Shown in pieces: positions 1-4,802 of a stretch of 6,450 bases of DNA. Both the position numbers and the translations under genes were made by a program. The stretch spans positions 1 through 6,450 of the forward strand of contig CAZIUF010000039.1 in the NCBI GenBank assembly GCA_964542665.1. Reading direction: 5' to 3'. The notes under the pieces were generated by a model, which saw only the letters and a program-made list of their open reading frames with translations, made no database searches and had not been told where the DNA came from. This DNA is from JAGOLU01 sp964542665 (GTDB taxonomy: Bacteria; Patescibacteriota; Microgenomatia; UBA1406; GWC2-37-13). How positions within the stretch are numbered: position 1 is the first letter of the stretch; each line of letters opens with the position of its first letter.

Positions 1-533
1 TTCGTGATGATGAGCTGGTGGATGTTCTCAACCTTCTCCCACTTGATCGTGATGGGCGCCGTAGTCAGAGCATCCGTGATCGGACTGCCTGCAGACATGA
101 TCCGATAAAATCGCTTCGTATATCCATTTGCTGCACGGACCGTATCGGCGCTTGGTCCCCACGATGTGCCATCAGCACTCACCTCAATGGTGAGGTTGGT
201 GTATGCACATGCGGCCGGAGTCGGAGTCCGAGATGGAACTGGAGTATTTGTCGCTCCAGCCGGAGGAGGTGGATTTCCGCCACTGCATCGTGTTGGATCC
301 GGAGTACAACTCCAACCAGTTCCAGCTGAATTACAAAAAGAGACATTGCCCGCTGCACATGAGTGAGTTCCACAACCGCCGCCGTCTTCACCGGCACAGC
401 AAGTACCACCATATACTGGAGGTGCTGGATCACCACAACCACATTGATTGCATATTTGTGCCGCATGAACAGAAGTACTATGTGCCAGTAATATGACTAG
501 CACGAACAGAAACGCCCCTAGTATTTTGCTCAT
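1..533 (-). CDS. Secreted cysteine-rich protein with Pro/Thr linker, 3' end beyond the window
   Basis: An open frame on the minus strand starts at ATG 533-531 and stays open for 177 codons to the window edge, so the C-terminus is missing. Residues 1-24 form a typical Sec signal peptide: MSK, a hydrophobic core ILGAFLFVLVILLA, and a likely cleavage site after V-H-A (24) or A-A (25). Ten cysteines follow between residues 28 and 83 (28, 31, 33, 45, 46, 54, 59, 67, 76, 83), in a Gly-rich context that suggests disulfides or metal binding. Residues 87-107 are a Pro/Thr-rich linker (PPPP, then TP and TPTP). A more ordinary, probably beta-rich domain starts near 109. The start overlaps the stop of the upstream 98-residue gene as ATGA, which predicts translational coupling. 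I recognise no family. Export is well supported; function is unknown. It could be a surface adhesin or a wall-associated protein. Confidence 0.85.
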   Translation of the reverse strand, partial: MSKILGAFLFVLVILLAHSTSVHAAQICNQCGCGDPAPPVYGGTCCAGEDGGGCGTHSCAAGNVSFCNSAGTGWSCTPDPTRCSGGNPPPPAGATNTPVPSRTPTPAACAYTNLTIEVSADGTSWGPSADTVRAANGYTKRFYRIMSAGSPITDALTTAPITIKWEKVENIHQLIIT

Positions 534-826
534 ATCACCCGCAATAATCGGAATAACACAAAACTGATCAAGTAGAACAAGACTACTTGGAATATCGGCA
601 AGTAGAGCGTCAGGACGAGCGCAGCAACCGCGACCATGAAAAATGCCTCGTTGTGGATCGCAGGCAGCAATCCCTTGGTAAATAAAATCAAAAGCGTGAT
701 CGTGAACATATCTCGCGCACTGAACCATACCGGATTCCATCCCATATACATCGCAAGCACGAGCAACACGCTCAAAACGAGTAGAAAGATCTCCTTTGTA
801 TCAAAATAAAATGGTCCTATGTACAT
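530..826 (-). CDS. Small polytopic membrane protein, unknown function (98 aa)
   Basis: The 98-residue product is almost entirely hydrophobic, with about four membrane segments near residues 12-30, 39-55, 60-76 and 78-95. Short loops carry the few charges (K11/E12, R38/D39, H58/N59/E60), and the tail LFRLLRVI is basic, which suggests a cytoplasmic C-terminus by the positive-inside rule. No family is recognised. TGA ends the frame inside an ATGA overlap with the next gene, which encodes a secreted Cys-rich protein. The two are therefore probably one operon with coupled translation. No Shine-Dalgarno sequence sits at a useful distance; a -10-like hexamer lies 9 bases upstream of the ATG. It could be an accessory factor for export or anchoring of its neighbour, but that is guilt by association only. 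Confidence 0.75.
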   Translation of the reverse strand: MYIGPFYFDTKEIFLLVLSVLLVLAMYMGWNPVWFSARDMFTITLLILFTKGLLPAIHNEAFFMVAVAALVLTLYLPIFQVVLFYLISFVLFRLLRVI

Positions 827-835
827 ATACCCTAC

Positions 836-865
836 ACTGTATCAAAAATATCGAGTCAAATGCAA
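836..865 (-). promoter_or_regulatory. Possible promoter of the 98-aa/secreted-protein pair
   Basis: On the minus strand, TACAGT (841-836) ends 9 bases before the ATG at 826. TTGCAT (865-860) lies 18 bp upstream of it as a weak -35. The same hexamer plus G (TACAGTG) and the same 18-bp spacing occur before the 789-residue gene, which raises its credibility. Transcription would begin about 2-3 bases before the start codon. The rest of the 827-918 gap shows no gene and no terminator hairpin with a T-run. Confidence 0.4.
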
Positions 866-918
866 GAGTATCTGGCAGCAGGGACCTAGATGGAGTGAGT
901 CAAGACGTATATCTACGA

Positions 919-1296
919 CTATTTACCTTCGAGTAGCTTTCGGGGTATCGTGATTTTTGCTACATTGCCGTACTCTCGGATCTCAATCCCGTCAGCATCT
1001 ATGCGAGGGACCACTGCAGATACATTGATGAGATTGGCCTTAGTTTCTTCAGAGAGCTGTACCTCACCAGTCTGCGGTACTGAGGTAGGCTTGGCACGTC
1101 TGATGTCGAAGAGCGCAACGGTGTTTGCAAGTAAGTCTCCCCTGCGCACCGAGTCCACCATGCCGGCCATGAAAGTCATATTGATCTGGGGCGTACTCGA
1201 TACGAATACCGTCGTGCTGAGGCCTCGGGACAACAAAAAGGCAACGAATATGATCAAAAAGTATTTGAGATATTTAAATATTTGTTTCGTGTTCAT
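919..1296 (-). CDS. Membrane-anchored protein of unknown function (125 aa)
   Basis: The N-terminus (MNTKQIFKYLKYFLIIFVAF) is a basic stretch followed by one hydrophobic segment at about residues 7-23, consistent with a signal anchor. No clear signal-peptidase site is visible. The remaining ~100 residues are hydrophilic and would lie outside the membrane. They include a Val/Ser-rich part (27-45), a charged part (VDSVRRGDLL, 47-56) and a beta-like C-terminus ending in NVAKITIPRKLLEGK. There are no cysteines, unlike the neighbouring exported proteins. The start codon lies 2 bases after the stop of the 789-residue gene, so both are almost certainly on one transcript. Translation probably depends on coupling, since I see no good Shine-Dalgarno site. 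Stop codon is TAG. Family unknown. Confidence 0.75.
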   Translation of the reverse strand: MNTKQIFKYLKYFLIIFVAFLLSRGLSTTVFVSSTPQINMTFMAGMVDSVRRGDLLANTVALFDIRRAKPTSVPQTGEVQLSEETKANLINVSAVVPRIDADGIEIREYGNVAKITIPRKLLEGK

Positions 1297-1298
1297 GT

Positions 1299-3668
1299 TT
1301 ATAGACCATCAAGTGATATGGCAAACTCAGGCTTATCGACTGGTAAACTTAAATATCCTGTTTCGGTGTAGGTTCGTGAATCTCCGGTGGTAGCCTTCGT
1401 ATGAAACTTTATCGTTATCTCGTTTGATGAGTACATAGAATTTATGATTACTTTGTTAAAGGGAATATCAACAGAATACTCAAGGTTACTACTTTTAGTA
1501 GTAGGGTACGCTTGATCATCTTTCTTAAAGGCAACAGATTCTACAATCAACCGATCATCTGAAAGCCCAGTAGCATTTCGTACGTGGATATTGAATGTCA
1601 CTGGGGTTGTAGGATCAGGACTGTTCTTAAAATCACATATGTCTCGACATGAGTAGCTACTCCCCTCACACACCGCGCTTTTTCCTTGTAGGTTAATGGC
1701 TGTATATACACAATAATTAACACCATCAAACGATGTCACTCCTCCTTCAGTTATAGTAATAGATCTCTTACCGCCAAGATATGGAATGCCTCCATAGTTA
1801 CAATCTTCTTTGTAGCCTGGGGGACTGAAGAGCTTGACGTATGGGAGTATTCTACTGTCTATGTTATTGGTTCCACAATACAAAAAGTTATCTATTTTTA
1901 TACCTTCGCTCTTGCACGAGTCTTGTTTCGATGTGTCTATGCAAAAAAGTTTGTCTTTGACCCAGTCAGGCAGTCCCGCTGCTGGAGGTGCCGCGGCGGG
2001 AGCAGGAATAGATAAATCCAGATCTTTTATGTCCGACCCATTGACAACAAAAGCCCTGTCTGGTGAAGAGCTTGTTATCGTGTCCGCACCGTTTATGAGA
2101 TCAGCATGTATCTGATATGTACCATTGATAACGCCAGGTATCGAATATGTCAAATTGGTCGAAGGATCATTCTGGTATTTTTGAACTGGGGGCGCTGTGT
2201 CGCTAAATATCTGAACCCTCACTTTATTAGTTCCTATTCCTCCAGCCAATGTAATGGTGCCAGAAACTGTGGAGGTTGTTGCGGCAGATGCGTCGGGAAC
2301 AATAGTAAAGTTTTTAGTAAGGTTGTCGGACTTGATTTCAATCTCAACAGGGTACGTGCTACCAATAATATCTCCCTTATCGTAATGGTCATCTTTTAGA
2401 AGAGTGGCCGTAATTATATACTTACCATTTTCCAGTCCAGTAATACTATAGTTTGCTGATCGAGTTGGTGAAGTAGAGGTGGTTTTGCCTGAACCTGTAT
2501 TAGACAGAAATACCATCACATAGTTGCTACCCATCCCAGCTCCTGTCACGGTGATTGTTCCAGAAACGGTATAGGTACCTGGTGCCTGGGCAAGACACTT
2601 TCCTGTTTCTGCACTGCATATATTCGAAGCACATTGGGATGGGTCAGTACACGTGGCGCCTGGTGTCAAGGTCCCCTGTTTGCATATCATTGTCATATCA
2701 GTAGGAGGAGATTTAGGAGCACAAGCGCCTGACAAACAATCTGAACTAGTGGTACAAGCAAGACCTAAACCGACCTTGGCGCCGCCACCACCCGGGTCAG
2801 GGTCACCACCTGGAGGTGCAACCGTCTTGGCAGGGACACCTGTCCACCACTCAGGTGCGAGGATATCTGTAAATGGCCCGTTGTCACGCACGGCGACGAG
2901 GACCTGAGCTCCTTGGGCATAGCCCAATAGCTCTCCCTTTGCAAGCTCGGGGAGCTGTTTGCGAGATGTAGCATTGGCATTGTACTGTGCGACTATCTGA
3001 TCGTTCACACAGAGACCCTTGAGATAGATCCAGTAGCCACCTGACTCTGTTGAATTACCGCCTGAGAGATACTCATGTCTACCGACATGGATGGTGATCT
3101 GGTCGGTAGTTGCATACACCACGAGACCCATCTTGCCTCCACCGATATCGTATCCTGTCTGAGGCGCTTTGATTGGATCACCTGCGGACGTTGGTATACC
3201 GAGGAGATATGCGGTCCATTCTGTTTGTACAGGTTTACCATCATTCTCCTGCACGAGGTAATAGTTTGCAGTGGATGGTTTATATCCAAATATGGTGCCG
3301 ATGATCGGGAGTTTCGTGTCCTTTTGACCAGCTGCTAGTGCGGTGCCTGGAGGTTTGGTTCCACTTAGTGTGTTTTTGTACTCATTGGGAAATGGATTGT
3401 ATATCTTCATGTTTTTTGCAGGCCACTCACGCATCTCACTTGCAACTGCTGTCTGACCCATAGATACACTTGCTGAATAGGGACAGTTAGGCGCTGCAGC
3501 AACTTGTACTAGATCAGGGTTTGACTTTTCAGCGATCTGGGAAGTTGCGGGTTTTCCACCCATCGCAATAAAGTTCTGAACACCATGGATGAGCAGGACT
3601 GTACACATGATGCCTGAGGCGAGGATGGCTGCTTCGATCAGTGGCTGTTTATACAATGGCTTCATCAT
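1299..3668 (-). CDS. Large membrane-anchored multidomain surface protein (789 aa)
   Basis: This is the main unknown gene. Residues 10-30 form a signal anchor. Residues ~60-278 are a beta-rich domain with the motifs LPIIGTIFGY, IHVGRHEYLSGG, LLGYAQGAQVLVAVRDNGPF and EWW. A Pro/Gly linker covers 281-298. A Cys-rich segment at 305-358 has two four-Cys units (C305, 311, 316, 329; C340, 346, 351, 358). Two related beta-sandwich repeats follow at ~365-460 and ~466-556; both open with TVSGTIT and share YSI-G-NG-Y-I motifs, resembling carboxypeptidase-regulatory/SdrB-like folds. After an Ala/Pro linker (555-564) come a second Cys-rich region (eight Cys, 576-678) and a beta-like C-terminus (688-789). 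There is no LPXTG or C-terminal anchor, so the N-terminus holds the protein and the rest faces outward. No catalytic motif is recognised. Met1 is preferred over Met2 because the -10 box places transcription start near it. The gene heads an operon with the 125-residue gene. Confidence 0.85.
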   Translation of the reverse strand: MMKPLYKQPLIEAAILASGIMCTVLLIHGVQNFIAMGGKPATSQIAEKSNPDLVQVAAAPNCPYSASVSMGQTAVASEMREWPAKNMKIYNPFPNEYKNTLSGTKPPGTALAAGQKDTKLPIIGTIFGYKPSTANYYLVQENDGKPVQTEWTAYLLGIPTSAGDPIKAPQTGYDIGGGKMGLVVYATTDQITIHVGRHEYLSGGNSTESGGYWIYLKGLCVNDQIVAQYNANATSRKQLPELAKGELLGYAQGAQVLVAVRDNGPFTDILAPEWWTGVPAKTVAPPGGDPDPGGGGAKVGLGLACTTSSDCLSGACAPKSPPTDMTMICKQGTLTPGATCTDPSQCASNICSAETGKCLAQAPGTYTVSGTITVTGAGMGSNYVMVFLSNTGSGKTTSTSPTRSANYSITGLENGKYIITATLLKDDHYDKGDIIGSTYPVEIEIKSDNLTKNFTIVPDASAATTSTVSGTITLAGGIGTNKVRVQIFSDTAPPVQKYQNDPSTNLTYSIPGVINGTYQIHADLINGADTITSSSPDRAFVVNGSDIKDLDLSIPAPAAAPPAAGLPDWVKDKLFCIDTSKQDSCKSEGIKIDNFLYCGTNNIDSRILPYVKLFSPPGYKEDCNYGGIPYLGGKRSITITEGGVTSFDGVNYCVYTAINLQGKSAVCEGSSYSCRDICDFKNSPDPTTPVTFNIHVRNATGLSDDRLIVESVAFKKDDQAYPTTKSSNLEYSVDIPFNKVIINSMYSSNEITIKFHTKATTGDSRTYTETGYLSLPVDKPEFAISLDGL
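2001..2273 (-). repeat. Second beta-sandwich repeat of the surface protein
   Basis: This stretch encodes residues ~466-556. It begins TSTVSGTITLAGG and carries YSIPGVINGTYQIHADL. It matches the preceding unit in order and spacing of motifs: SGTIT, a V-x-V strand, Y-S-I-x-G-x-x-N-G-x-Y-x-I-x-A-x-L, then a D-containing strand ending in I-x-P. The fold type (prealbumin-like, CarboxypepD_reg or SdrB-like) is inferred from this pattern. DNA identity to the other copy is low, so the duplication is old. Confidence 0.6.
2289..2576 (-). repeat. First beta-sandwich repeat of the surface protein
   Basis: This stretch encodes residues ~365-460. It begins TYTVSGTITVTGAG, continues with YVMVFLSNT and YSITGLENGKYIITATL, and ends NFTIVP. 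It is homologous to the next unit toward the C-terminus. Such modules usually act as stalk or spacer units in surface proteins, which fits their place between two Cys-rich regions. Confidence 0.6.
2589..2759 (-). other. Segment coding two four-Cys units
   Basis: This stretch encodes residues ~304-360. Two units share the pattern C-x5-C-x4-C, followed by a fourth Cys after 12 residues in the first unit and 6 in the second. Both carry an S or D before the second Cys and an S-x-x-C or S-G-A-C step. The pattern resembles small disulfide-stabilised modules found in extracellular proteins. A specific family is not assigned. Confidence 0.55.
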
Positions 3669-3673
3669 GTATC

Positions 3674-3703
3674 ACTGTAGCAGATCGAGCGTGTGCATTT
3701 CAA
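3674..3703 (-). promoter_or_regulatory. Promoter of the 789-aa surface gene
   Basis: On the minus strand, a -35 TTGAAA (3703-3698) and a -10 TACAGT (3679-3674) are 18 bp apart. TGC directly before the -10 gives an extended -10 element. Only 5 bases separate the -10 box from the first ATG (3668), so transcription should start at or within a base or two of the A of that codon. A leaderless mRNA is predicted. Confidence 0.65.
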
Positions 3704-3709
3704 GCGCAC
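3691..3709. promoter_or_regulatory. Imperfect palindrome over the -35 box (candidate operator)
   Basis: On the minus strand the sequence reads GTGCGC-TTGAAAT-GCACAC, with arms that match at five of six positions plus one G-T pair. The -35 hexamer TTGAAA lies in the central 7 bases. A dimeric regulator bound here would block RNA polymerase. The divergent small DNA-binding protein at 3960 is an obvious but unproven candidate. Confidence 0.35.
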
Positions 3710-3725
3710 CATATCCCACGCAATT

Positions 3726-3753
3726 CTCAAATACTAAACTCTAAACACTAAAT
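3726..3753. repeat. Degenerate heptamer repeat, four units
   Basis: Four consecutive 7-base units lie end to end with consensus NCTAAAY: CTCAAAT (3726), ACTAAAC (3733), TCTAAAC (3740) and ACTAAAT (3747). There is no coding potential. It lies upstream of the -35 box of the surface-protein gene. Similar 7-base phasing occurs at 3801-3842 and 6399-6450. Confidence 0.55.
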
Positions 3754-3767
3754 CGGCAAAGGCATAG

Positions 3768-3787
3768 ATCCCTGCATTCGCAGGGAT
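3768..3787. repeat. REP-like palindrome, 8-bp stem
   Basis: ATCCCTGC (3768-3775) and GCAGGGAT (3780-3787) are perfectly complementary around the 4-base loop ATTC. No T-run follows on either strand, so it is not an intrinsic terminator. The layout, followed by GACA on the plus strand, resembles the dispersed CATTCCCGCGAA...GCGGGAAT-type palindromes seen in many bacterial genomes. It probably belongs to a dispersed repeat family. Confidence 0.6.
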
Positions 3788-3800
3788 GACATCTAGGATC

Positions 3801-3842
3801 TGTAAATAGTTTTCAACTATAAACTTTACGTTTTAAACTACG
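3801..3842. repeat. Weak AT-rich 7-base periodicity
   Basis: Six 7-base units can be read from 3801. The best three are AACTATA (3815), AACTTTA (3822) and AACTACG (3836), in register with each other. It is weaker than the other heptamer tracts and partly explained by AT richness. Confidence 0.3.
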
Positions 3843-3845
3843 TAT

Positions 3846-3902
3846 GACCTCCCCAGCAGGTCACAACGCTCCCCAGAGGATCAGAGTATCTACCAGTGAT
3901 CC
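3846..3902. promoter_or_regulatory. Inverted and direct repeats upstream of the small HTH gene
   Basis: GACCT (3846) and AGGTC (3858) form an inverted repeat with a 7-base gap. CTCCCCAG occurs twice, at 3849 and 3869, exactly 20 bp apart. GGATCA (3878) and TGATCC (3897) form another inverted repeat with a 13-base gap. The cluster lies 18-74 bp upstream of the -35 region of the HTH gene and may hold binding sites. No T-run follows, so it is not a terminator. Confidence 0.3.
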
Positions 3903-3919
3903 ACACCATATCAATATAC

Positions 3920-3947
3920 TTGTATTTTAGAAAACCAGTACTATAAT
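3920..3947 (+). promoter_or_regulatory. Promoter of the small HTH gene
   Basis: A perfect TATAAT (3942-3947) is preceded at 16 bp by TTGTAT (3920-3925), a partial -35. Twelve bases separate the -10 box from the ATG at 3960, so the expected leader is about 6 bases. No Shine-Dalgarno sequence is present. Confidence 0.6.
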
Positions 3948-3959
3948 CATCGCATTGCT

Positions 3960-4157
3960 ATGACAATGTTCAAACGTGTCTCAATCAACGATCTTCCCGA
4001 TCTGTTAACCCTTCGGGAGGTATCACAGCTGCTTCGGGTTTCTACATTGACCCTCAAAAGATGGGGCAAAAGTGGAAAGCTCCCTGCCATCCGGATCAAC
4101 ACCCGTGGTGACAGACGCTTCAAGCGTGAAGAAGTGCTCAAAGTACTCGACGGATAA
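3960..4157 (+). CDS. Small MerR/excisionase-type helix-turn-helix DNA-binding protein (65 aa)
   Basis: The product is essentially one winged-helix domain of the MerR/excisionase (HTH_17-like) type. Residues 16-36 form the helix-turn-helix (LTLREVSQLLRVSTLTLKRW), and residues 37-63 form the wing and following helix (GKLPAIRI, RGDRRFKREEVLKVL). The GDRRFKREEV wing with several Arg/Lys is the family's DNA-contacting feature. There is no C-terminal coiled coil or effector domain, so it is not a classical metal- or drug-sensing MerR. It is a bare DNA-binding module like phage Xis or small regulators. The gene has its own TATAAT promoter and an intrinsic terminator, so it is monocistronic, and it is divergent from the surface gene block. 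A second ATG at 3966 is a possible start. Control of the divergent operon is a reasonable guess. No integrase or toxin lies nearby. Confidence 0.85.
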   Translation: MTMFKRVSINDLPDLLTLREVSQLLRVSTLTLKRWGKSGKLPAIRINTRGDRRFKREEVLKVLDG

Positions 4158-4175
4158 TAGACTTGTTAGATCTAT

Positions 4176-4209
4176 ACCTCACCCTCTCCCCCTGAGGATG
4201 AGGTTTTTT
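4176..4209 (+). terminator. Intrinsic terminator after the HTH gene
   Basis: The hairpin has an outer stem ACCTCA (4176-4181) with TGAGGT (4199-4204), a single C-A mismatch, an inner stem CCTC (4183-4186) with GAGG (4194-4197), and a 7-base loop. A run of six T follows (4204-4209). It lies 18 bases after the TAA stop. On the minus strand no T-run follows, so it acts one way. Confidence 0.85.
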
Positions 4210-4223
4210 CATGCCTCAACGGG

Positions 4224-4229
4224 TATACT
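4224..4229 (+). promoter_or_regulatory. -10 box of pth, leaderless layout
   Basis: TATACT (5 of 6 to consensus) ends 6 bases before the pth ATG at 4236, so +1 should fall on or next to the A of the start codon. No convincing -35 is seen; that region overlaps the T-run of the upstream terminator. No Shine-Dalgarno sequence precedes the gene. Confidence 0.6.
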
Positions 4230-4235
4230 TCTCCC

Positions 4236-4763
4236 ATGATCATCGTCGGACTCGGCAATCCTGGACCAAAGTATGCACTCAACCGACACAATGTCGGCTT
4301 TATGTATCTTGATTGGCTTCATACGCAGGGCGAGGGAGAAAGCTGGCGGGAAAACAAGCAAAGTCGATATACACACGTATCCATCGACGATGACATGCTC
4401 ATCAAACCGCTCACCTATATGAACGAGTCCGGTAGCGCAGTCGGAAGTGCTCTGGCATCATCTTCACTCTCCCCCACTTCGCTCATCGTGGTCCACGACG
4501 ATCTTGACTTTCCCACAGGCGAATACAAGATCTCCTATGGCAAGGGCCCACCCCTGCATGGCGGGATCAACTCGATCGAGCATCATCTCAAAACAAAAGA
4601 TTTTTGGCGGATCCGCATCGGGGTCGATGACCGCGCGCACGAAAATCGGATCTCACGCATCGACTATGTCCTCGAAAACTTTCTCCCTGAACAAATGCAA
4701 AAGGTGGTTTCTCTTTTCCCCGTGATCAAAGCTGCGTGTGATAAAAACATGCCGAGGGAATAG
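4236..4763 (+). CDS. pth: Peptidyl-tRNA hydrolase (175 aa)
   Basis: Pth cleaves the ester bond of peptidyl-tRNAs that drop off ribosomes, recycling tRNA in the cytoplasm. The family fingerprint is clear: MIIVGLGNPGPKYALNRHNVG at the N-terminus with N8 and the catalytic H18, TYMNESG with N63, and VVHDDLDFPTG with the catalytic-base partner D91 or D88. FWRIRIGVDDR follows at 123-133. The usual tRNA-contact motif GHNG is replaced by LHGG (107-110), so the Asn after His is Gly. The protein is 175 residues, against 194 in E. coli; the C-terminal helix that gates the active site is shorter. The start gives the canonical N-terminus. The gene stands alone between a terminator and a convergent gene. 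The LHGG form may be a lineage variant, and overall identity is not in doubt. Confidence 0.95.
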   Translation: MIIVGLGNPGPKYALNRHNVGFMYLDWLHTQGEGESWRENKQSRYTHVSIDDDMLIKPLTYMNESGSAVGSALASSSLSPTSLIVVHDDLDFPTGEYKISYGKGPPLHGGINSIEHHLKTKDFWRIRIGVDDRAHENRISRIDYVLENFLPEQMQKVVSLFPVIKAACDKNMPRE

Positions 4764-4802
4764 ATAGCTAGGGTGTAAAGGTAAAACGGATAAACTTTAT
4801 AA

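Noticed and set aside
166..496. Open frames on both strands over the secreted Cys-rich gene
   Set aside because: The minus-strand frame from 533 has a signal peptide, regular Cys spacing and an ATGA link to its upstream gene. The overlapping frames have low-complexity His/Arg/Val-rich translations.
530..532. Recoding of TGA as glycine
   Set aside because: TGA here overlaps a start codon in a classic ATGA arrangement, and the well-known proteins (Pth, phosphorylase) read correctly with conserved glycines coded by GGN and no internal TGA.
950..1393. Plus-strand open frame of 147 codons
   Set aside because: It lies opposite the 125-residue anchored protein, whose anchor, operon spacing and composition are more gene-like. 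The plus-strand translation has no recognisable motif and no promoter or start signal.
2106..3338. Several open frames of 71-97 codons inside the 789-residue gene
   Set aside because: They are shadow frames of a long, domain-structured gene and have no promoters or family motifs of their own.
1299..3668. Sortase substrate or peptidase assignment for the surface protein
   Set aside because: There is no LPXTG-type tail with hydrophobic end, and no HxH/HxxxD, GxSxG or similar catalytic signature could be placed with confidence.
3768..3787. Intrinsic terminator for the divergent region
   Set aside because: The stem is perfect but neither side is followed by a T-run, and both flanking genes are transcribed away from it.
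3726..3842. CRISPR-like array
   Set aside because: Units are about 7 bases with no spacers and high divergence, unlike CRISPR repeats of 23-47 bases separated by unique spacers.
3960..4157. Antitoxin or phage excisionase of a mobile element
   Set aside because: No toxin-sized partner, integrase, att-like repeat or tRNA gene lies next to it, and it is flanked by its own promoter and terminator.
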